DNA of 64,000 nucleotides from Pirellula staleyi DSM 6068 (GTDB taxonomy: Bacteria > Planctomycetota > Planctomycetia > Pirellulales > Pirellulaceae): the NCBI GenBank assembly GCA_945875845.1, contig CAMCMB010000017.1, forward strand, positions 1-64,000. The letters are read 5' to 3'. The translations under genes were made by a program, and so were the position numbers. The notes under the pieces are model-generated. The model ran no database searches and was not told the DNA's origin. It was given only the letters and a program-made list of their open reading frames with translations. Each line of letters opens with the position of its first letter. The stretch's first letter is position 1. This document shows positions 28,138 through 35,384 of the stretch, piece after piece.

Positions 28138-28276
28138 TGACCAGACGAACTCAAGGCGACACGAAAGCCCAGGAAGTCGTACCGGTTCGACGGGATGAGC
28201 CCGTCACGGAACGCGGACCGGCAATTCCTGGCGGAGTTGTTCCAGCTCCCGCCCCGGTTCACCCGGTTCGAGCCTT
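28138..28276 (-). repeat. DGR template repeat (TR), with a VR-like 3' half
   Basis: In the target reading frame the TR reads GSNRVNRGGSWNNSARNCRSA, an Asn-rich run of AAC codons typical of templates, but then FRDGLIPSNRYDFLGF, where a template would also be Asn-rich. In 28212-28268 the TR has 12 coding-strand adenines, and 15 of 16 differences from the two VRs fall on them. In 28173-28211 only 5 of 18 do. The first 73 bases of the repeat (28204-28276) are also the last codons of the reverse transcriptase. No better template is visible in the window. Confidence 0.8.
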
Positions 28277-29286
28277 TCGACCGCCGCCGCCAAACGTTCT
28301 AACACCTTTCGACGGAAATTCCAACTGGCCAGTCCACCCGCTTGAGTGAATTCGACCAAAGAAGTGGCCCGCTGCTGCATTTCAAGTTCGCCGATTTCGC
28401 CGCGCGAATGCTCAAGCTCTATTGAGTGCAGCTTGCGACGAAATCGGACCCGGCTTCGCCGATTCAATACCATGCGGCTCGGGAAAACCCGCGCGCCCAA
28501 GAAATCGACCCCGTGTACCGAGCGATTCCAATAGGGAGTCGGTTTGAGCGTCAGCCCCAAATTGTCGAACAAGAATTCGGAAATCCTAGCAAGTGCCTGG
28601 CGCAGTTCGCCTCTGGTTGCGCCCCAAATCAATATGTCGTCCATATACCGAACATATCCCGCCGCCCGCAATTGTTCCTTGGCGAAACGGTCGAACCATC
28701 CGAGATAGAAGTTGGCGAAGTGCTGAGAGGTAAGACTGCCAATGGGTAGCCCAACTCCGACCGTCGCGCGATGTGAACGGACGATTCGTTCCAGAAGTTC
28801 AAGCAGTTGCCGGTCTTTGAACAGTCGCTGCAGGCGACTGTTCAACGCTTCATGCGGCACGCTGTCGAAGTAGTGTCTAATGTCGAGTTTTAAGAACCAG
28901 TGAAATCGCTGCGAGAATGTCTGGGCGCGAGCCAGCGCCTTAAGACGCCCCTTGCCGACGCGGCAGGCATACGTGTCGTAAATCAGCCATCGCTCAAACA
29001 CCGGCTCGCAGACGTTCATGATCGCGTGATGCATGACGCGCTCCTCGAAACAGGGCGCTGTAATGATACGTCGCTTGGGGTCGTGAATGACGAATTGTCT
29101 CGACCGGCCAACCGGAAATGTGCCCTCGCATACTTGCTCTGCCATCGTTTCAAGACGGGTGTGCAACGCAACAGCGAACTCGCGAGTTTCGGCCCGGACA
29201 CGCTTACCACGGCTAGCGCGGAAAAACGCTCGCAGCAGATTGTCAGGTTCGATGATCCTATCAAACAGTTGGCCCGCTCGACGCAT
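28204..29286 (-). CDS. DGR reverse transcriptase
   Basis: 360 residues, the usual size for a DGR RT with fingers/palm and a short thumb and no maturase or endonuclease domain. Palm motifs: FLKLDIRHYFDSVPH (Asp135), LPIGSLTSQHFANFYL (residues 181-196), VRYMDDILIW (YMDD 214-217), then GLTLKPT and VDFLGARV. The IGxxxSQ form of motif 4, in place of QGxxxSP, marks the DGR clade. It would copy TR RNA with adenine-specific errors. ATG 29286 lies inside the end of the HRDC gene (26-bp overlap), which indicates coupling. The C-terminal ~24 residues (ERLEPGEPGRELEQLRQ..) are encoded within the TR. Confidence 0.92.
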   Translation of the reverse strand: MRRAGQLFDRIIEPDNLLRAFFRASRGKRVRAETREFAVALHTRLETMAEQVCEGTFPVGRSRQFVIHDPKRRIITAPCFEERVMHHAIMNVCEPVFERWLIYDTYACRVGKGRLKALARAQTFSQRFHWFLKLDIRHYFDSVPHEALNSRLQRLFKDRQLLELLERIVRSHRATVGVGLPIGSLTSQHFANFYLGWFDRFAKEQLRAAGYVRYMDDILIWGATRGELRQALARISEFLFDNLGLTLKPTPYWNRSVHGVDFLGARVFPSRMVLNRRSRVRFRRKLHSIELEHSRGEIGELEMQQRATSLVEFTQAGGLASWNFRRKVLERLAAAVERLEPGEPGRELEQLRQELPVRVP

Positions 29287-29749
29287 TGGGCTCGGCTCCG
29301 TTTTTAGAAATTACCGCAAGAACCTGCTCACCGAACTTCTCGATGCGGGCATCGCCGACGCCGTCGATCTTCTCCAAGTCGGCTTTCGTCGCGGCGCGCA
29401 GTTCGACCATCTTTGCAAGTTGTTCGTTCGTAAACACCATGTAGGGTGGAATAGCCTGTGCAGCCGCGAGATCGCGTCGCCAGTCCTTGAGCAAACAATA
29501 AAGACGAAAATCACTGGGGGACAACCGTTCTCGATAGTCGATTCGGTCACGCGCGGCAGCGGCCACGGGCGCAGTCGCGGATTTTCGACGCTCAAGGTAT
29601 TCGATGCAAAAGCACCACGAGCTATGTTCTCCCTGGTCTGACCAGCGCCGCTCAATCTCAACGATCTGATGCGCCGCCAGAAAGGCGTTTAGTTCGGCCT
29701 CGGCTTCACGCGGCCAATGAACAGGAATAAAAAATGTTCGATATGGCAT
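29261..29749 (-). CDS. HRDC-domain DGR accessory protein
   Basis: 162 residues from ATG 29749, which has a strong ribosome site (GCGGTGAG about 6 bases upstream); a longer frame from 29860 would run through the VR2-downstream region and is less likely. The N-terminal half (RTFFIPVHWPREAEAELNAF) is a small alpha/beta segment. The C-terminal half is an HRDC domain (VFTNEQLAKMVELRAATKAD, then IDGVGDARIEKFG), a helical nucleic-acid-binding module. HRDC proteins replace the Avd protein in a subset of DGRs, where the accessory binds the RT and template RNA. It sits directly before, and overlaps, the RT. Confidence 0.85.
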   Translation of the reverse strand: MPYRTFFIPVHWPREAEAELNAFLAAHQIVEIERRWSDQGEHSSWCFCIEYLERRKSATAPVAAAARDRIDYRERLSPSDFRLYCLLKDWRRDLAAAQAIPPYMVFTNEQLAKMVELRAATKADLEKIDGVGDARIEKFGEQVLAVISKNGAEPNASSGPTV

Positions 29750-29832
29750 CAACTCACCGCTAATTTTCGTGGATCTGAGCGCAAGAAAACTACGCAAATA
29801 CCCTAAATTAACACACTGTAAACACAAACGCG

Positions 29833-29849
29833 CCAGGGCTTCGCCCTGG
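29833..29849. promoter_or_regulatory. Hairpin downstream of VR2 (possible DGR cruciform)
   Basis: CCAGGGC-TTC-GCCCTGG forms a perfect 7-bp stem with a 3-base loop, about 125 bp beyond the invariant anchor of VR2 and about 90 bp beyond the target 2 stop. In well-studied DGRs a short GC-rich stem-loop after the IMH raises retrohoming efficiency. It is not present at the matching place after VR1 or the TR. It could equally be a simple terminator of target 2, although it has no T-tract. Confidence 0.5.
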
Positions 29850-29936
29850 ACCCAATTCATTGCACCGCTCCGCCTTGCACTCCGGCACCTACGGAGCGGC
29901 TACGCACGCTCCTACGGGCCTACGTTCCAGGCTCCG

Positions 29937-32900
29937 CTACTTCCTGGGCTGCGCCGACCCCGGACTTGACACCTGACCAGACGAACTCAAGGCGACACGA
30001 AAGCCCAGGAAGTTGAACCGGTTCGACGGGTAGAACCCGTAACGGAACGCGGACCGGCAAAACCCGGCGGAGTTGATCCAGCTCCCGCCCCGGATCACCC
30101 GGTCCGAGCCTTCCTCCACATCATTGCGGTCGTACACTGCCTGGTACCAATCCTCGCACCATTCCCACACGTTTCCAAGACTATCTTGCAAACCCCAGGG
30201 GTTGGCATGCGCAGCTACGGGCGGAGTCGTACGTCCGACGTTCCTATCCGCATTGCTCTTCGTCGCATCGAATTCGTCGCCCCACCAGTAATTCTGGTCC
30301 CACGGAGTGCCAGCTTTGGCCGCGTATTCCCATTCGTACTCGTGAGGCAAGCGGCACTGGCCCTCCTCCCAGCGAGCCCACTGGGCAAAGGCCCAGGCGT
30401 CGTACCAATTGACAAAGATCACCGGACAGTCCGGCGCGGGACTCGCACCTCCATACTTATCGCGATAGCTGGAGTCCAATTCCCCGTGCCCCGGAGAGAA
30501 CAATCGAAACCAATCGTTCAATACTGGGGTGCGGCACAGCCGAAATGCAGCGACCGTCTGCACACGCGTGGAGGGTGTCTCGTTTTGAGGAAACAATTGG
30601 TTCTCCAGTCGCTGTAGATCCTTATTTCTAAATATTTCAGTGAACCATTCAAGCAAGTCCTCGCGTTCCTGCTGACCCCGTTTGCCAGGTGTGAAACTCC
30701 AATCGGCGATGTGCTGCTTCGCCCGCTCCTCGGGATCTCCGTCCTGCTCGATATACGCTCGCCAGCGGTCCCGCAATTCTTCACCCATGCCTTGTTTCTC
30801 GGGCGGCGACCCCATCTGGAACTCACCGGCGGGAATGTCGATGAAGCTGTCGCAGAACTGCCTTGCGACTTGCTGTGTCTCGGTGCCGCGAACGCCCGAG
30901 AGAAGCTCGTTGGCGAACTCACCGACGAAGCGATCGCGCAACGCGATCGCTGCTGGCTCTGCCTGGTCGACAAAGGTCATCAGCGGTATCCAGGCGCGAT
31001 AAATGAATTCGCTCGACCGCCGCGTGCCCGCAACCGTGCCGTCCCCAGGGCGATAGATCGGCTCGACGGCACGAAGCCATGACTCAGGATCCCGTTTATC
31101 GGAGTGCATCTCGCAGACAAAACGCCAGACCCAGTAATACTCTTCGGACTCCGGACGGTCAGGCAGGTGCAGCCAGTCCCAAAGTTGTTTTGCGTCGTCG
31201 TCGGTGCAGTATTGCGACAGCCACATGGCCGTAAAGAATTCCTGCAGGGTGCGGTTCCGCCAGTAGACTTCCTGCAAGCCCGCTACTGTCGTGTCGAAGA
31301 AGCCCTGTGAGATGAACTCATTCAGTGCCGCCAAGTTGTCCAGATCCCGGTCCAACGAGTCATCCGTCGAGAGCCTCTTTTGCAGTTGTTTTCGGAACCG
31401 GGGAAAACGGCCGCTCGGAACGCCGTCGAAATTAGGTATCCGAGGTGTCTTTGCAAGTTCGCCGTCGCCGCCAGGGATCGGCGTCGAAGTCATCTCGAAC
31501 GCGAGCCCAGCCAGCAGCTCCAGTGCGCGCCATTTGGAACGTGCCTGCACTTTTTCCGGTGTCGGTTCGCCGCTCTTTAGCCCAATTCGTCTTGCTGCTT
31601 CGCTCCCCTGCATGCCCGCAACCAGCAGGTGCTGAACCGAATGCCAATAGACGTCGCCAGCCGTGCGGATTTTTCTAAGATCGGCGTCCGGCAGCTCGCG
31701 CAGGTACGAGAGCACACGTGGGGTGGAGAGGATTTCGCGGGCCTCTTGCGGAATCAATTCCAGACGATTCTTTCCGCGCTGGTCAACGCCCAAGAATTGC
31801 CGCTGCTGGTCGGGCGTGAACTCATCGACCTGCACAAACCGCCAACCCCAACCGAGGTGACTGGCAAACAGCGCCTGCCAATGCCGCTGCAAGGCGTGTG
31901 GCCGACCGCTGATCACGATGCGGCAACGTTTCCAAGAGGAGTCTTGAAGGAGCTCGCCAACCAGTATCGCCGCCGAACCGTCGGCGGGTTCCTGGTCCAA
32001 GGCATCCAGTATCAGGACCAAACGACCCTCGTCTCGCAGCGACTCGATGATGCGAACGGCGTCGTCTTGCGTCAGCCAATTCACCCTCCCGTCATCGCGT
32101 TGTTGTTTCTGCAGTAGCCGTCGGGCAAGTTCGCAAAGCAATTCATGAACGTGGGCCGGAACATGGCTGAAGGTCAGATGGAAGGCGACCGTTGCCGCGC
32201 CGGGTCGATTCAATTCGGCTTCCAGCCACTGCATGGTCGTTGTCTTGCCGAGGCCAGCGTCGGTCGTTATGACCAATCGCGACAGGTCCACTCGCGACTC
32301 GCCATCAACCGCCAGCTCGTTTGCGGCCAATTCAGTACGATCCACCTCAACCCAGTCACCGAGATCTTGCTCGGCCATGGACGCTCGCGTTCCGCGCCCG
32401 ACTCGAAAATACGCCGGATGCAAGTATTGCTCAGGCCGATTTGTGTCCAGTAGCAGCCGCAATCCTTGCGTGTCGATGAAAGGAGGTTTGTTGCTGTTTC
32501 CGTCGCCGGACCACAGTTCTTGCCATCGATGCTGGATCGCGAGTTGGTAGGAAGTGAGAAGCTGGTCCTTGAGGACGATTAGGACCTTTGACTTCAGAAG
32601 ATTCACCAGAGCGTTGAAGTCGGAGTCCCAGTCCTCGGTTCGCAGTTTCGCTGCCTGGTAACTCGCCAGTTTCACCATGTTGGGAAGGTCAACCAACGCG
32701 GCGGCTGGCACGGGTGACGCTTTGTCGACGAGCACTGGAACGACCCGGCCTTCGATGGTGAGAGCCTCTTCGACCTCACGTCGAACCCAGTCGGTCTTGT
32801 TGTCAATCCGTCGACGGCCGTAGTCATCCTGTACCGTCAGCCATTGTTTGCCGATCAACACGAGCACCACCTTGGCTTCCTTCACCGCACCCTCGATACG

Positions 32901-33068
32901 TTCGTCCCATGTCTCTCCGGGCTCGATCGTTCGCCAATCAAAGAAGACCTGGTCCTTGCCAAAGGCACTCCGCAGCTCCACAGCAAGCCGATCGGCGGCT
33001 TGCTGTGTGTCCTTGATGCGATAGCTGACGAAGATCGATGCTGCTTGTCCCTTGGATATGCCGCTCAC
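29937..33068 (-). CDS. DGR target 2: TIR-NACHT-FGE/lectin protein
   Basis: 1043 residues, a close paralogue of target 1 from its residue 375 onward, with a 15-residue deletion in the linker after the TIR. Order: TIR (~10-130; SIFVSYRIKD, WVRREVEEA), NACHT (Walker A TTDAGLGKTTTMQW at ~268; LVLILDALDQ), helical linker, FGE/C-type lectin domain (~742-1027; CRLPHEYEWEYAAKAGT, DSLGNVWEWCEDW), with the variable repeat at ~987-1022. The N-terminal AAA module of target 1 is missing: similarity stops about 12 bp upstream of the GTG start at 33068. It is the first gene of the HRDC-RT run. Probable role: TIR effector with a diversified sensor. Confidence 0.88.
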   Translation of the reverse strand: MSGISKGQAASIFVSYRIKDTQQAADRLAVELRSAFGKDQVFFDWRTIEPGETWDERIEGAVKEAKVVLVLIGKQWLTVQDDYGRRRIDNKTDWVRREVEEALTIEGRVVPVLVDKASPVPAAALVDLPNMVKLASYQAAKLRTEDWDSDFNALVNLLKSKVLIVLKDQLLTSYQLAIQHRWQELWSGDGNSNKPPFIDTQGLRLLLDTNRPEQYLHPAYFRVGRGTRASMAEQDLGDWVEVDRTELAANELAVDGESRVDLSRLVITTDAGLGKTTTMQWLEAELNRPGAATVAFHLTFSHVPAHVHELLCELARRLLQKQQRDDGRVNWLTQDDAVRIIESLRDEGRLVLILDALDQEPADGSAAILVGELLQDSSWKRCRIVISGRPHALQRHWQALFASHLGWGWRFVQVDEFTPDQQRQFLGVDQRGKNRLELIPQEAREILSTPRVLSYLRELPDADLRKIRTAGDVYWHSVQHLLVAGMQGSEAARRIGLKSGEPTPEKVQARSKWRALELLAGLAFEMTSTPIPGGDGELAKTPRIPNFDGVPSGRFPRFRKQLQKRLSTDDSLDRDLDNLAALNEFISQGFFDTTVAGLQEVYWRNRTLQEFFTAMWLSQYCTDDDAKQLWDWLHLPDRPESEEYYWVWRFVCEMHSDKRDPESWLRAVEPIYRPGDGTVAGTRRSSEFIYRAWIPLMTFVDQAEPAAIALRDRFVGEFANELLSGVRGTETQQVARQFCDSFIDIPAGEFQMGSPPEKQGMGEELRDRWRAYIEQDGDPEERAKQHIADWSFTPGKRGQQEREDLLEWFTEIFRNKDLQRLENQLFPQNETPSTRVQTVAAFRLCRTPVLNDWFRLFSPGHGELDSSYRDKYGGASPAPDCPVIFVNWYDAWAFAQWARWEEGQCRLPHEYEWEYAAKAGTPWDQNYWWGDEFDATKSNADRNVGRTTPPVAAHANPWGLQDSLGNVWEWCEDWYQAVYDRNDVEEGSDRVIRGGSWINSAGFCRSAFRYGFYPSNRFNFLGFRVALSSSGQVSSPGSAQPRK
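29974..30112 (-). repeat. DGR variable repeat VR2 (3' end of target 2)
   Basis: It aligns without gaps to the TR (offset 1836). 29974-30009 is the invariant anchor and 30010-30104 the variable core. In the TR-5' half all 6 differences lie at template adenines (AAC to GAC, AAC to ATC twice, AGG to GGG, AAT to TTT with two changes). In the other half 6 more occur, 2 at adenines. VR2 is closer to the TR than VR1, as expected for the nearer, perhaps more recently overwritten, target. Confidence 0.85.
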
Positions 33069-33194
33069 GAATGGGCCACTTCTTTGTTCAGGTTAGAGTC
33101 CGACGTACACACCTTGCGAGATAGATTAACATAAATCGCGGTTACGATATCGACGCTGAGGATCGAAACGGGGGGCTCGAATCCGCACTATAAA

Positions 33195-33331
33195 ATTCCG
33201 AATGCCATGGAGAACGTCCGATCAGTGATCTTTTGTCGTTGTTTTCAGCGGATGTGTAAACTGAAAACCAGCTACGCCTTTCACTCCGGCAACTACGGAA
33301 AAGCTACGCACGCTCCTAAGGGCCTACGTTC
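33195..33331. repeat. Partial copy of the TR/VR-downstream region ahead of target 2
   Basis: It matches 27953-28095: GAATGCCATGGA, ATCAGTGAT, CTGAAAACC, CCTTTCACTCCGGCA, CTACGCACGCTCCTA and GGGCCTACGTT occur in the same order. The copy breaks off at about 33331, before any VR or IMH sequence. It looks like the 3' flank of a lost upstream module. The following 33332-33997 holds no gene; it contains a GC-rich palindrome (CCCTCGCCCCGC/GGGGAGAGGG near 33408-33433) and a dispersed repeat. Confidence 0.7.
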
Positions 33332-33710
33332 TCTTCTTTACCCACATTTCAGAACACGCTCGGCTCGAAATCCCAATGGATTTGCGTGATCTCCGTGCGT
33401 TTTCTCCCCCTCGCCCCGCTTCGGGGAGAGGGGGTCGGGGGGTGAGGGGTAGAGCCCTGACATCGAAGCCTCAGGTGCAGCGCTTTGTTTACGCTTCTGG
33501 AACGAGGCTAGACATTGAATTCAAGATCAAAATCCAAATCAAAACACAGTGTAATTTCCTCACCCCCGCCCCTCTCCCCGAGACCAGGGCGAGGGGAGCA
33601 AGATCAAAAGAATTGGGTAAAGATGAGGCGTCTCGCCCATGGATTCACGAGCGACCGCGCTCGTGCCACGCAAGGGTAACCCGTGCCCGTGAGCGAGGAG
33701 CCAACTGCAA

Positions 33711-33824
33711 TCCCTCGCTTACCGGCTTGTTGATTTAATGAAGTCGTTATTGGGAAAGGGCGGTAAGACGGACTTCCAAGTCCGTCAATGGAGAATTCGA
33801 CGGACTAGGAAGTCCGTCGTACCA
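33711..33824. repeat. Dispersed palindromic repeat, second copy
   Basis: It repeats the 5433-5545 block in the same order: CTCGCTTACCGGCTTGTTGA, then a GAAGTCGTTATTGG phrase, then the inverted pair around GGACTTCCAAGTCC and GGACTAGGAAGTCC. One arm has a single base change compared with the first copy. A single right arm is found again at about 40003-40036. Confidence 0.72.
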
Positions 33825-33997
33825 TTAAAGCAACAAGCCGTTACGCTTCGGGTTGGGATACTGCAATCTGCCTCTCGCCTTGCAACTTGCCGGAATCGGA
33901 CAGACCGACGGATTTCCTCCCCATCCGCCAGTAGGTTGAGTTTGCTACAATGGCGAATTCCCATTTTGAAAACAACCATCTCTTGGAGACGATTCGG

Positions 33998-34963
33998 ATG
34001 ACCTCTCAGAAAACACCTCTTGACCGTAGAACGTTTTTATCCGCTAGTGCGATTGCGGCCGCTGCCGTTACCGGAGCAACGCAAGCATCCGCCACTGAAA
34101 AGGCCGCCGAAAATCAGAGCCTACCTGTGCCGCCCTCCGGAAAAAAGATCTTGATCTCTTGCAAACTTGGAATGATCACCAAAGAGGTGGGTGGCAAGAA
34201 GCTGTCGTTAACCGAACGACTCAAACTGGCTGGCGAAGCAGGTTTCGATGGCGTCGATTTCGATGAAGCTGGAATGTTCACGGTGGAGCAAGCGAGGGCC
34301 GCGGTTCAGGAATCGGGCGTGTTTTGTCACAATGCGATCAACCATGCACATTGGGATATGCGATTGACTAGCCCCAAGGAAGCGGATCGTGCGAAAGGCG
34401 TTGCCAACATCGAACATTGCTTGCGCGTATCGCATGCAATCGGCGGAAGCGGTGTGTTGATCGTGATCGGACGGGGAGACGATGGTACAGCCGAAGAAAT
34501 AGACGCTAGGGCTCAGCAGGAAATCAAGAAAATGATCCCTTTAGCAGCATCGATAGGTCAATCGATTCTATTCGAAAATGTTTGGAACAAGATGCATTAC
34601 GATCACGATGCTCCGCCTGAGCAGAATCCCGATCGATTCATTCGATTTGTCGATAGTTTCAATAGTCCATGGGTCGGCATGTATTATGACATCGGCAACC
34701 ACTGGAAGTATGGGCAGCCACGTGCATGGCTCAAGGCATTTGGTCGGCGCGCCGTGAAACTGGATATCAAGGGTTTTAGCAGAGCCAAGAACAAGTTTGT
34801 GGATATCACTTCGGAGGATGATGATTTGCCTTGGGGCGATGTGCAAAAGGGGCTCGACGAAATCGGCTTCACAGGCTGGGCGACGGCTGAGGTTGGCGGC
34901 GGCGGCTTGGAACGTTTAACCCTCGTCCGCAAGCAAATGCAAAAAGCGTTGGGTCTCTCTTGA
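33998..34963 (+). CDS. Sugar phosphate isomerase/epimerase-like protein, Tat-exported
   Basis: A xylose-isomerase-like TIM-barrel protein (AP endonuclease family 2 fold) of about 321 residues. ATG 33998 gives a twin-arginine leader (LDRRTFLSASAIAAAAVTG); a longer start at 33950 would push the leader inward. Barrel landmarks include LAGEAGFDGVDFDEAG, HNAINHAHWDM, the likely metal ligand in ILFENVWNKM, and MYYDIGNHWKYGQPRAWL. Many planctomycetes carry large sets of such secreted isomerase-like proteins; the substrate cannot be read here. It is monocistronic. Confidence 0.83.
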   Translation: MTSQKTPLDRRTFLSASAIAAAAVTGATQASATEKAAENQSLPVPPSGKKILISCKLGMITKEVGGKKLSLTERLKLAGEAGFDGVDFDEAGMFTVEQARAAVQESGVFCHNAINHAHWDMRLTSPKEADRAKGVANIEHCLRVSHAIGGSGVLIVIGRGDDGTAEEIDARAQQEIKKMIPLAASIGQSILFENVWNKMHYDHDAPPEQNPDRFIRFVDSFNSPWVGMYYDIGNHWKYGQPRAWLKAFGRRAVKLDIKGFSRAKNKFVDITSEDDDLPWGDVQKGLDEIGFTGWATAEVGGGGLERLTLVRKQMQKALGLS

Positions 34964-34983
34964 TTCGACACCTAATTGATACG

Positions 34984-35100
34984 CAGCCGACATAAGTCAA
35001 AGTAGTAGGCACATTCCATGTGCCGTCCACCTGGAATCCTGGCTAAAGTTTGACTGCGGACGGCACGACGGAGCGTGCCTGCTACTTTTGCGGCTATGTC
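34984..35100. mobile_element. MITE-like element, copy C
   Basis: Reverse orientation relative to copy A. It opens with CAGCCGACATAAG and closes near CTTTTGCGGCTATG, an imperfect version of the 15-bp ends. The inner phrases AAAGTAGTAGGCACATTCC and GTGCCGTCCACCT match copies A, B and D. It lies in the gap between the isomerase-like gene and the convergent acyl carrier protein gene. Confidence 0.68.
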
Positions 35101-35117
35101 TTATCTACCTCACCTAA

Positions 35118-35366
35118 TTACTTCGTCTTAGCCATTTTCCGGTGGGTTACATATTGGATCAGTTCATCCACGGTATCGACGTCCAAAATGTCGTCGTCTA
35201 TTTTGATCGCAAATCGCTTTTCCAGCTCGAACGTAAGTTCCGCCATGGCGACCGAATCGATACCGATCATGGCCAGGGAATCGTTACCGCGCGGGGAACC
35301 TCCACATACCTTCTTTAGGTACTCAAAAATTTGCACTCGTATTGATTGGTGCTCGGTGCTATCCAT
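35118..35366 (-). CDS. Acyl carrier protein
   Basis: An 82-residue acidic helical protein with the 4'-phosphopantetheine attachment motif GIDSVAM (Ser near residue 38) and the typical helix EKRFAIKIDDDILDVDTVDELI. It is shorter and less canonical than housekeeping AcpP (DSL-type motif), so it is likely a specialised carrier for a secondary acyl pathway. It starts 18 bp after the DsbD stop on the same strand and is probably cotranscribed with it; no synthase is adjacent. Confidence 0.88.
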   Translation of the reverse strand: MDSTEHQSIRVQIFEYLKKVCGGSPRGNDSLAMIGIDSVAMAELTFELEKRFAIKIDDDILDVDTVDELIQYVTHRKMAKTK

Positions 35367-35384
35367 GCTGAAGGATCCTAGTTG

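Larger units (their letters stand above)
21881..33068 (-). other. Diversity-generating retroelement with TIR/STAND/FGE target genes (whole locus)
   Basis: All genes are on the minus strand. In transcription order: target 2 (33068-29937), HRDC accessory (29749-29261), reverse transcriptase (29286-28204), template repeat overlapping the RT end (28276-28138), a target-gene fragment (27731-27590), a TIR-ATPase (27504-26176) and target 1 (26179-21881). The HRDC and RT genes overlap, as do the TIR-ATPase and target 1. The three copies of the TR/VR repeat align without gaps over 139 bp. Conserved IMH-like sequence and a hairpin lie downstream of VR2. The combination is a DGR that diversifies the C-terminal lectin-like domains of NLR-like proteins. 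Confidence 0.88.

Noticed and set aside
28204-29286. Reverse transcriptase considered as a retron or group II intron protein.
   Set aside because: There is no maturase, endonuclease or msr/msd-like inverted repeat; motif 4 is IGSLTSQ as in DGR enzymes, and a template/variable repeat set plus an HRDC gene are present.
29750-29860. N-terminal extension of the HRDC protein to 29860.
   Set aside because: The extension overlaps the VR2-downstream region and hairpin, and a strong ribosome site sits directly before ATG 29749.
33376-33738. A 120-residue frame containing LRAFSPPRPASGRGGRGVRG.
   Set aside because: It translates a common GC-rich intergenic palindrome (CTCGCCCCGCTTCGGGGAGAG) and a dispersed repeat; it is not a gene.
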